Positions 54,758 to 64,000 of a stretch of 64,000 nucleotides of DNA are shown piece by piece; positions within the stretch are counted from its first letter, which is position 1; each line of letters starts with the position of its first letter. Where the stretch lies: assembly GCA_009733775.1 (NCBI GenBank), contig WOGZ01000088.1:50176-114175 (forward strand), written 5' to 3'. The notes under the pieces were generated by a model, which was not told the origin of the DNA, ran no database searches, and was given only the letters and a program-made list of their open reading frames with translations. Source of the stretch: Alectoria sarmentosa (lineage: Eukaryota > Ascomycota > Lecanoromycetes > Lecanorales > Parmeliaceae). The position numbers and the translations under genes were made by a program.

Positions 54758-56368
54758 CTAGGCAGAAATCGTCCCATCGTAATCTTCCCCACTCGTAGGA
54801 TCCGCAATAGTATAGTTGCCAAAGCACGCGAAATCGTAATTGGACAAAGAGTACCCACTCGCTTGGCTTTGCAGGAAGCTGTCCATGGCGCACAGTCCAT
54901 CCGACCGGCCCTTACAAGCACCACCGCGGATGGTGTCTAATGGGAGAATGCCATCGTTCAGTCTCATGCGGATGAATTTGTGCGTGGCATTCGCGGGGTT
55001 GTAACCATACTGGGTAGGGTAGTATTGAGTCCTATGGTTAGCAACCGGAACGGGATCGCTGGATGCGCATCCGATGACTTCGGTGATTAGTCGGCCACCG
55101 AAGGGCGTTAGGTGCGACAGGATAAAGGGCCTATTGGGATTTGGGGGCACTTCAGCCAAACTTGGGGGATCACGGAAATAGTCGAGGGACAGAGCGGTCA
55201 GGACAGAGATTATGATGTCGTCGTGGCTGAAGTCCGCGTAGAATGCTTGTCCTAGAGGAAAGTTTGCCGCGTTGTCATCGTACGTGGAGTTGACGGATGA
55301 ATTGGATGAGGTGATTAATTCGTGCTCTAGACGAGCGATGAGCTCTTGGAGGTAGCCGATACCTTGAGCGCGTCCGGTAGGATTGCCGAACGAGTAGTCG
55401 TAGTAGTATTGCATATCCAGGGTACTCTCGAAGCTCTCCCACTCCACTTGGGTAAAGAGGAGGCAGAAATCAGACTGGCCAATGTAACCAGTCTCGTATG
55501 CGCAGATACTTTGCATCGCATACGTATCGTTGGTGTTGAAGGTGAATCCGGAAGGAGCATACTGTTGCATCCGGGCGGTGGCATTATTGAGGTACTTCGG
55601 AATGTATGCGAAGAGGTCGTCATCTCCTAGATAGCCAATCACGGCGTCGTTGTCGTTGAAACAGCTGTCGTAGGATGCTAGCGTGTTGTTTTCGGTACCG
55701 CCTTCGGGGATGATTACGAGGTTGAAAGGAGCCGAGGCGTTGGTGAGATTGGGATTTGGGACTGTTTCGAAGCTTGTGCCAAAGAAACCAAGCGACCAAT
55801 TGATCTCGCTGTTGTAAATTCGAGATTGAGATGTCGTCCGAAGCACTAGCTTGGGCCTGGCAGTGCCATTAGGAAAACTGGTGTTGTATGCAACTTGGCC
55901 CACGGAGGCATTGTACAACGTCCTGCCGTAGCGATTCCAAAATGTCACCCCAGCTTGGAATTCGGTGGATGCTCCAAGGCCGGTCAAGTAGCTCTCCCCC
56001 ATCTCGTAGTGGTAGGTATTCAAAAACTCCAGAGGACCAGTGAACATACCGCTCTGGGCGGAGGTGAAGTTGGTCACTTTTTGCGCGAAGCGCTCATCAT
56101 TGCCACCGTCATCATCTCCGCTCGTAGGGAAACGGTTGGCATGTCTCTGCAGCGAGTGTGCCTGTTCGAGCTGGCAGCCTGAGGGGAGTCCTGCATCTTG
56201 TACACCAAAGTAATCGGCGGTATTGTCCGAATACGGTGAGATCTCCCCCCAATACTGAGAGATTGTGGTCAAGTCTGTGAGCAGCTTTGTCGAGTTTGTA
56301 GTCTGTCGAGGGATGTTGCGCGCCTCGGCGGCTGCCAGGCACCAAGCCGTGATGATGAAGAGGTGCAT
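54758..56368 (-). CDS. Secreted histidine acid phosphatase (phytase-like)
   Basis: 536 aa, single exon. The frame extends to 56380 through a TTG, but the first ATG is 56368, which gives a signal peptide (MHLFIITAWCLAAAEA). The active-site motif is LQRHANRFPTSG, R-H-x-x-R-x-P at residues 75-81 (the usual RHG is RHA here). The proton-donor motif is ADFSHDDIIISVL, His-Asp at 382-383. A dozen or so N-x-S/T sites and Cys pairs (PSGCQLE, ASYDSCFND, SICAYETG, GGACKGRSDGLCAMD) fit an extracellular glycoprotein. It follows the branch-2 histidine phosphatase layout of fungal phytases and PhoA-like acid phosphatases and would release phosphate from phosphomonoesters outside the cell. It is convergent with the pseudogene at 52902-54494. 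Confidence 0.92.
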   Translation of the reverse strand: MHLFIITAWCLAAAEARNIPRQTTNSTKLLTDLTTISQYWGEISPYSDNTADYFGVQDAGLPSGCQLEQAHSLQRHANRFPTSGDDDGGNDERFAQKVTNFTSAQSGMFTGPLEFLNTYHYEMGESYLTGLGASTEFQAGVTFWNRYGRTLYNASVGQVAYNTSFPNGTARPKLVLRTTSQSRIYNSEINWSLGFFGTSFETVPNPNLTNASAPFNLVIIPEGGTENNTLASYDSCFNDNDAVIGYLGDDDLFAYIPKYLNNATARMQQYAPSGFTFNTNDTYAMQSICAYETGYIGQSDFCLLFTQVEWESFESTLDMQYYYDYSFGNPTGRAQGIGYLQELIARLEHELITSSNSSVNSTYDDNAANFPLGQAFYADFSHDDIIISVLTALSLDYFRDPPSLAEVPPNPNRPFILSHLTPFGGRLITEVIGCASSDPVPVANHRTQYYPTQYGYNPANATHKFIRMRLNDGILPLDTIRGGACKGRSDGLCAMDSFLQSQASGYSLSNYDFACFGNYTIADPTSGEDYDGTISA

Positions 56369-57232
56369 CACGAAAATCAAGAAGCGTCAATTTGATTGAG
56401 ATTGGCAAAGCTAAGAAGGTGGACAAAGAACAAAGCCTTGAGAGATGCAGTAGATGCTATATGAGAACATTTGGTACACGAATGATAAGCGGCAGATTCA
56501 AGCTAAAGGCCGACATGGTCAGCGATATCTGTTGAGATGACAGGGCTGCAGCATTGTTTGCGGAGCGTGCAGAAGGAACATGCATGACGTCAAAAGGTTT
56601 GATTGGCCGAATAATGATGCCACCGTTTTCTTCACCCGAGGAATTAAAAGAGGAAGGTGGAAAGATGGAATAACGAATTGGCCAATCATGTTGAGCAGCG
56701 TGGGTCGAATGCTTTCATATGACTTTGACCTAGAGGCCGAACAAGGAAGGTGGACAGATGTAAAGATGCCAGTGTAGGCGGCAGGGTGAGCGCCACATGC
56801 AGGGGTCGAAAAACTGAATCCATGCTGTACAACATGGACCATCACGTGTTGCTGAGACTGGCTGATGTTGTTTGGAAAGTAGAAGCCATACTTTGTGGAG
56901 ATCACCACTTCATTTTTGAGGATATTGTACACAGGAATTATTGATTTGTGGATATTGAAAAGTCGAGACTCAAGACGAACTTCTATACAGGCTCGCGCTA
57001 AACAGCCCAGACTAGCTCCAAAGTAGTCTAGCTCACGGGAAAACCTTCCACCCCCCGTTCGGCATTTCCGGCATAACAAACACAACTCTTAAACATTACT
57101 CTACACGGTGAACATGTGATTATGACAATGAACATGCGTATAGTCAAACTTGGCCGTTATGGATATTAAGACGTCTGTCTCCCATCCCTCGCGTGAAGCT
57201 GGGTATCGAAAGCGGCAGGTTGAACGGAATAC
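56369..57232. other. Intergenic, no supported gene
   Basis: Promoter of the phosphatase gene and 3' flank of the membrane-protein gene. A donor-like GTGTAAGTATT just at 57230 could add a short last exon to the latter. Confidence 0.6.
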
Positions 57233-58747
57233 TTACACCAATTCGTTCCCTCCAAGTCGTCGAGAATCTCTCTCCACTGCATCCCGATCGCTTCCAATGT
57301 CAGCCATTGGCACATCAGAGCCGTTTGCATGAGCCCACTCTCCCTCCTCAGCCCCTCCATCGCTGCTGCCAACCTCTCTACTCTCCACTTGAATCACACC
57401 GCCTCCTTCAATTGAATCCTTGTTGTTGATAGCTTCGGTACTGCCGGTTATTACCCGTGAGGTTCTCTTATCGTAAACATTATTGGTTGCACTGGACCCA
57501 GTTGTCGACTTTTTGGATCCATCAGAGTCGGATGTCCTGTAGTAATACGAGGAGTGGCCGCGCTCGCGGACAGAAGCGCGGAAATTCTGAGCACCGGGAC
57601 GCTTGAAGAGGATTAGGAAGATTGGTCGAAGGGTCGGAATACAGGCTGCTACGATGATGACGTTCATCTCGATTCTGCGAAAGAGGCTGTCAGCTTGCAA
57701 ATTTCCAAGAACATAAGGACCAGCTTATATTCTGTGGCGCTCTTGCTCACCCGTTCCACATAAGCAGCTCAATGGTCTGCCCTAAAGGGACGTCAGCCAT
57801 TTTGGAGGGGCACCGGCCTGACGGAAGCTTACATGTAATATCAGTCTTCGCCTTGACTGTTATGGGGACTTTCGAGGTCTTGACAGCGGCGCAAATTCCG
57901 GCGCTTTTGATGATGAATCAGCTCTTGTCATTCACTTGTAGGAAGCCAAATTACTCACAAGACTCCCATACCCAAAAGAAGGGTCAACAGCAATTTCTTG
58001 CGCAGACTCAACTGCAGCTTCCACACGATATCAACCGGAATAAAAGCGAGAGCGAAATCCAAGAACGCCCAGTAACCTTAGATGGTTCGATATCAGCATC
58101 AATTGTTCACAGTCAGAATCAAATAGCTTACTAGCAATGACGAGGTCCCAAGTGTTCACGGGAATGGGATTCCAGCAATTTCCGGTCCCTTCCTTGATCA
58201 TATCCTTATCCCAAAGCGCCCTTGTAGGTTGGCATTGAGCATAAAACAAGGTGAATGTGATGACAGCAGAGACAAAGACGCTGATGGAGATGCCCCTCAG
58301 CAACCACTTCCGCCAATCGCTGGGGCCTGCAATTCTTTCAATCAAAAAAGCCACGGATATTTTGCCAATGGCAATACTGAACATGCACAGAGACCGCGAT
58401 ATTGTGTTCAACTCCAAAGCATTCGATATTTGAGCAGGATTCAGGTAGTAGAGATGTCTTGCATAGCCACTGGCTGCATAAATACTCCACATGATGGCGA
58501 CTACGAAGTCAAGGATCTGGTCTAATTAGCTGGTCTGGCTGAGGACTGCTTTCTAATAGGAGGATCTCACGAGAGCGAAACAGACACACCAATCGTCCCA
58601 CCATACATTACGTGTAAGCTTCAACCGTGAGTACATTCTCCCAACCACGAATATGAGAGAGATGATCTCCAAGGTCCAGGTGAAGGCATGGACCTCGCCA
58701 GCCCGATTGTAGTCACCTCCTGCGGGCGGTGGACCTGAGCTTGACAT
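57233..58747 (-). CDS. Rhodopsin-domain (7-TM) integral membrane protein
   Basis: Six exons: 58747-58571, 58516-58132, 58076-57959, 57903-57833, 57781-57751, 57674-57233; GT-AG introns of 48-76 nt, phases close to 407 aa. Transmembrane segments include TWTLEIISLIFVVGRMYSRL, FVVAIMWSIYAASGY, LCMFSIAIGKISVAFLI, ISISVFVSAVITFTLFYAQC and SYWAFLDFALAFIPVDIVWK. Family hallmarks of the fungal rhodopsin-domain (SAT4/PTH11-related) group are WWDDW after TM2, QCQP-x-x-ALWD, GNCWNP, and FAGICAAVKTS followed by DITWQTIELLMWN. The cytosolic tail is long, with YYYRTSDSDGSKKST and acidic, Ser-rich stretches that could be phosphorylated. These proteins are plasma-membrane receptors or sensors in some fungi; the ligand is unknown here. 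Confidence 0.87.
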
Positions 58748-60440
58748 GATGAGAATGCAAAATAGAAGAAAACAATGGCGAGTCAAGAGTAAACTCAGCA
58801 ACGTGGCTCAAGTGGCGACTCGCAGTGAGATAAATCTGCTCCAAGACCGCGGAAGACGAGAAGAAATTAATTTTCAACCCCATCTTCGGAGGACTAGTCG
58901 TGGCTTTGTATTCAACTCGACGATCTTGTCCTACCATAAGTACATCGTTCCGGCTTCCAGGGATTAGGACGCTTCTCCACGGAGAGATTAGCCGCATGGA
59001 ATCAAGACAGCCAATCCAACATTGCAATTACGTGCGTGGAATTTAAGGTCTACGATTTAAGGAGACCAGTCCATGTTTTTCCATCAGATGATCTCTAAGC
59101 ATAAGAGCGCAGAGAGGTCCGTGTGATAAATTCGAATCTCTGGTTCGTTCCTGGAGCGGACAGAGGCGAATTACATCTAGATGGAGCTAAAACAGTTACC
59201 AATCATTCGGAAGATATTTCGTCAAGACTAATGCTTTTCAGTTAGAGGCGCGCCACGAGTGGATTTCGGCATATACCGCGCGTATATCTCATATGCGCTC
59301 CAGTGTCACGGCGTCGGAAAATAAAATAAACATTGTCCTAACGGCTCGAAAATGAAATGCGGGGTGCAGCGAATCTTGCTCCCGAAATATCTACCAGAGA
59401 ATTATCTGAATACGTTGTTGGTAATTCCATGGCTTCGATGTGGGCAGTAATCAGAGGTTCTCAACGGCATCGCGGATCAACCATCTGAGGTCGGCGAATT
59501 CATGACGCGTTTGCGTTATGCAGGGTCGTCAGGCTGCCCTCTTGCGCTCATCGTCATTTGGCTACTTAAGAGCATCAATGGTGCTTGTAAGGAACAATGC
59601 AGTACGGTAACAGCATCATGCGAAAGCCTACATTGCATCGAAAGTCTATTTTCTTTTATGCCCGCGCAGTGTTTTCATGCAACCCCCCGTGCCCACAGTA
59701 CCGCATAAATCAGGTGCAGCACGTCGTTGGCCCAAGCGTCACCATCCGAGAGGTCGGACCGGAAGGTGATGAGCAAGACCACTCCCCGCTCTTGCATCTT
59801 CATCTTCCTGACTGCACACTCCATGATTGCGCACAGATGTCCTGCTCTGCAACTCTCGGAAAACGTTCCTGGAAACGGAGAGGTCAGGTGTTGGTCATGT
59901 ACCCCAGTCATGCATCTCACCAGTCCTAGCGAGTCTTTCCCAGGTAATCATGACCGGTTTCAGGCATAATCACTTTGCAGAGAGTGTTCAATGCGGATTC
60001 TTCCTTCCTTCGGCGCCTTTTTCGCCCTCGAGATTAAGGGATCACCGTCAACGCCACATCACGTCAGGAGAACCAGACAGATTCATGACGATGGTTAGTT
60101 CTTTCATCCTTCAAACCCAGCCGCGCAATAAAGCAGGGCCCAGTGATAGTCATTAGGAGCCAGAGCCTAGGAAAGTCGTAAACCGACTGCGTTTCCAGCT
60201 CAGGAGACCCTCTGTTTCGGGAAATTGCAGATGCAAAATCCCCCACGGATCACTAACCATCAATGCGTTTGTCTTTCCTGCTCTGTGTAGACTTGATGGT
60301 ATGCATGCCGATACCGCGTGAGATTCTGGCTTCGCACTTGAAAGTATCTGCTGAACATTGGTAATGAGATTTGATGGGCTGCGAAACTCATGCACGAGCT
60401 CGAATATGCTCGTACTCATGTCACTGAATTTAAGAGACAA
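58748..60440. other. Intergenic, no supported gene
   Basis: About 1.7 kb of normal base composition up to the AT-rich border. Frames such as 59597-59929 (plus) and 60153-60443 (minus) show no domain or start context. Confidence 0.55.
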
Positions 60441-63400
60441 CATTCTATCTGGGCATAAAGTGTTGCATAAAACAAATAGTCGTTACGATTTAATATTTAT
60501 ATATAACAATTGTTTAACAATCGAAATAAATAAAACAACGATCGCTGAAATTGTTAAAATTAGTATAAAGTTATATTATATAAATATATTAAATAAGACA
60601 ATTAAGTGAAAAGAAAATATGTATATAAAAAAAGATATTTATATAAAAATAAATGTTTTTATTAAGACACGCTAAGCTCAATCGAATAGTGTTACAAAAA
60701 TGTGATATTAAAAAAAAGTTAATTTTATTAAAAATGTAAAATACGCTTATAACATTTTTTTTTTTTTAAAAAGCGATGTTTCAACGTTATAAAAATCGAA
60801 GAAATATGTTTATAACTTATTTTATATCTTCGAAACATTTAATTAATAATTATTCTCAATTGAAAAAAGCTAGCGATAATAACGATAATAATATATTATA
60901 AAAAATTCGTTTATAACATCGTTAATATTATAATATTTTATCGTTTTAAACGTTTAAAAATAACGTAATTTAATTTAAAATTGACGTTATAATCGTTATT
61001 AAAGCATTTAAATATTTAATATTATTTAATATTTTATATTTTAAATGAAAAAAGAATTATAAAAATTAAATGATATAATTAAATGAGTTTTTTCAATCGA
61101 ATCAAATCGTAAACGTTAAATTTTATTTAAAATTCGCATATATTTTAATAATGTTTTAAGTAATCTTTTTTTATAAATTATAATATATATAATATCGAAT
61201 AAAATTAACAATAATAATAACGAGATTTTAAAACGTCGTTAAAAGTTATCGAAAGATGTTTATAATGTGAATAACGAAGATCGCGTGTTCGTTTAAATCT
61301 TAAATTAATATATCGTTATCGTCGATATCGATCGATTTTATTATTAAAAAAATGATGTGAAAATGCAAGTATAATAATCGAAAATTATATATAATCGTTA
61401 TTATTTATAATAATAACGACGATTATAAAAAAAAAGAAAAAAATAATAATAAAATCTTTTTATAAATTAATCGCTAATTTAATCGAAAAATGTATAATGT
61501 TTTTATCGTAGCTTATTTAAATATCTTTTATTAAAATCTTTTATTACGTTTTTTATATTATCGAATTCATTTTCATTAATATTATATTAATTAAAATCTT
61601 TATCGACGTTTTTTTATTTTATTTTATATTTAAAATGATTTTATAATCTCTTTAAATTTAATACATTTTCAATTATTTATTTAATTTTATTTTTAACGAT
61701 GATAATTTTAGAAAAAGAGTTTATTTAATTAAATAATGAATTAATATTAACGAAATTTAAAAATTTAAAATGAAAAACGTTATAAATTTTTATAATTTTA
61801 AATAATTTCGATTTATAAAAAAAATTTTAAAGTTAAAATTAAGGTTAAATTTAATTAATTGCGAGAGTTAATAAAATTCGTGAAAAGTATATTAATAATA
61901 TTGATAATGAATTTAATTATTTCTCGTTATCGTCGTAATTTTGAAAATCGTTTTCTTCGTAAATTAAAAATTAACAATATCAAAACTTTTAATTTATAAA
62001 TGTAATTATTATCGCCGCTATTGTTTTTATTTTTATTATTACTTTTTTTTTCTTTTATTTATAAATATAAGAAATTGCTTTAAAAGATGTTTAATTAATG
62101 AAATTAATAATAATTATTATTATAACGATCTCGAATATCTTCGTTTATAAACATTCGCATTTATTATAAAAAAGTGTTTAATTAATAAAATTAATAATTG
62201 TTTTTATTATCGTCGTTTCTTTTCTTATTCTTTTCTTTCTCGTTATTCGAAATACGTTAATTAAAAAAAATTAATAAATGTTTAAAAAATTGCGTTAACG
62301 CGTGTTAAATTCTTATTTGTTTTTATTATATGCGTATTTTCGTGAATAATTCTCGCGCGATTTGCATCGAGTCGCGAGTTAACACGCGTTAATTTAAATG
62401 CGATCGATGTTTTCGCGAGAATTTTTTTTATATAATTAATTTCTTTATTTTCGTTTATTAAATTATTATACGTATTATTATCGTTATTAATAACGATATT
62501 CGCGACGCTTTACGCATTTAAGAAAATGAGATAATTTTAATTAATATAAGCGAGAATTTTATTAATAGAAATAATTATCGTGCGTGTCGTCGTCTCTTTT
62601 TTTATTATTATTATCTTCGTTGTTTTTATTATTATCATTATCGTTATTATTTTCGTTATTAATTTTCGTCGTCTTTTAATAATTTTTATTAATAAAAGAT
62701 TACTTTTTAATATAAAAGAGTATATAAATTAATGTTAAATAATTATATTTATATTTACGACTTTTAAGATTATTGTTTTCATTATAATATAAAACGTTTC
62801 GATATATTAGAATATGCGTGCGTATATATGCGTATATAAATCTTCGAATTTTTTTTAATCGTTTTTATTAAGTTTTTTAATTAAAAATTTATTTACGAAC
62901 TTTTTATTATTATTTTTTTCGTGATTTATTTCGCTTTTTAACTTTTTATAACGATTATATTTTTTATTTCGTTTTAAATATTAACTTACGTAATTTCTTT
63001 ATTTATTCGAAATTTTTAATTACGCTTTTAATATTTTCGAAATATTTTATTAATATTTACGTATATATTATTATTATATACGAATATAACTATTAATAAA
63101 ATCTTAAATTAATTATTTTATTTATAATTATAATAAATTCGCAAATAATATTTAAAAACTTAATTTTATTTTTTAATTTAATTATTTATTTAAAAACGAA
63201 ACGTAATATTAAATTTTCGTTTCGTATTTAAATATTAATATAACGTTATTTAAAACTTATTAATAAATAATAAATCTCGATTTAAAATTAAATTTCGTAT
63301 TATATTTTATAATAATACGAATTTTCATTATATAATATTAATAAATTTATTAATTTTCAAATTTTTTATTTTTATTATATAAAAAAATAATATAAAATTA

Positions 63401-64000
63401 AGTTAAAATATTTTAAATTTATATATGCAATTAATTATAAATTTAGAATTATTACGTCTTTCGATTAGCGTTCGAGTAGCGGCTTTGAGGTCTCTCGAGC
63501 GTCTTTATCAAAAATTTGTATATATAAATCTTACATCTTTTACCCCCTACCTCTTTAAAAATATAATTTCTTTATAATTTCGTAAATTATATAACTTGAT
63601 ATACGCTTTTCAACGACGTAAAAATTATTAAATTTGAATGTATATATATAAAGTAATATTTAATTCAAATATGTTAAATCGAATCGACAGCGAGGCTTTC
63701 GAAAAACCTCTTCGCTCATTTCACGAATTAATTTCTTTTTTAAATAACATCATAATTCTTTATTATATTTACGAGATTATTATATCGTTGAAATTGCATA
63801 AATCTATTTCAAAATAATGATTATATAAATATATAATATAAATTTTTTAAAGTCGCGAGAAATTGATTATAAAAAATTTAACACATTTTATATATATTTT
63901 TAAATAAGAGCAACTTTATATAAAATTCGTAAATCGTAAATGATATAACGATAAAATTAATAAAAATCGTAAATTTCTCGCTTAATAATCGTAGATCGTA
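60441..64000. repeat. AT-rich, RIP-like block, gene-free
   Basis: Composition changes abruptly near 60450-60480 and stays extremely AT-rich to the end. There are no long frames and many TAA/TTA words. Remaining C is mostly in CpG: in seven 60-nt lines counted by eye (60961, 61201, 61321, 61621, 62461, 62581, 63121) 23 of 38 C are followed by G. A less AT-rich patch lies at about 63450-63720. It probably derives from mutated transposons or a pericentromeric/subtelomeric region; no element is recognisable. Confidence 0.85.

Noticed and set aside
59090..59165. tRNA-like stretch with TTCGAATC and GGTTCGTTCC
   Set aside because: I could not pair acceptor, D, anticodon and T arms into a cloverleaf.
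60358..60609. 83-codon frame entering the AT block
   Set aside because: Asn/Ile/Lys composition simply reflects AT-rich DNA; no start context or homology.
1..64000. CRISPR arrays, bacterial operons or viral genes
   Set aside because: No regularly spaced direct repeats or recognisable viral proteins; introns and families are fungal.

Overview
The window is nuclear DNA from a filamentous ascomycete (Pezizomycotina, most likely a Dothideomycete). The signs are short GT-AG introns (about 45-95 nt, two near 215), Zn2Cys6/fungal-specific transcription-factor architecture, F-box/2EXR proteins, secreted Cys-rich proteins, and a sharp change at about 60.45 kb into a very AT-rich block of the kind left by repeat-induced point mutation (RIP). 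This placement is inference; no marker gene fixes the species. Where introns were present I rebuilt gene models by hand, requiring GT-AG borders and phase closure from start to stop.

Layout. 0-1.7 kb: microsatellites. 1.7-9.6 kb: an Hsp70-like ATPase, a small basic protein with a broken two-copy motif, and a tandem pair of F-box paralogues. 9.6-16.8 kb: a 273-bp MITE-like element, an unknown soluble protein, a SprT-like metalloprotease and a secreted protein. 17.2-22.2 kb: a 9-exon Zn2Cys6 transcription factor divergent from a 5-exon 14-TM MFS exporter, with a 38-bp inverted repeat in the shared promoter; this looks like a regulator/efflux module. 23-27 kb: a decayed unknown gene, a 2EXR protein and a hairpin element. 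28-36.2 kb: secreted or unknown proteins, a GNAT acetyltransferase and an M35-like secreted metalloprotease. 36.5-41.2 kb: two copies of a dispersed repeat (one carrying a nested insertion) and two related single-pass membrane proteins, one with a PAN/apple-like ectodomain and the other with an internal duplication and a frameshift. 42.1-47.7 kb: an amino-acid/GABA permease pseudogene, an AlkB-like dioxygenase and an 85-aa zinc-ribbon gene. 49.7 kb: a third repeat copy. 52.9-58.7 kb: a secreted-protein pseudogene with two nonsense codons, a secreted histidine acid phosphatase and a six-exon rhodopsin-domain membrane protein. 60.45-64 kb: AT-rich, gene-free.

A common thread is mutational decay. 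Four of five inactivating point changes in the two pseudogenes sit where a CpA-to-TpA change (either strand) explains them, matching RIP, and the flanking AT-rich block retains C mainly in CpG. Secreted hydrolases, effector-like proteins and transport genes suggest an accessory, environment-facing part of the genome rather than a housekeeping block.
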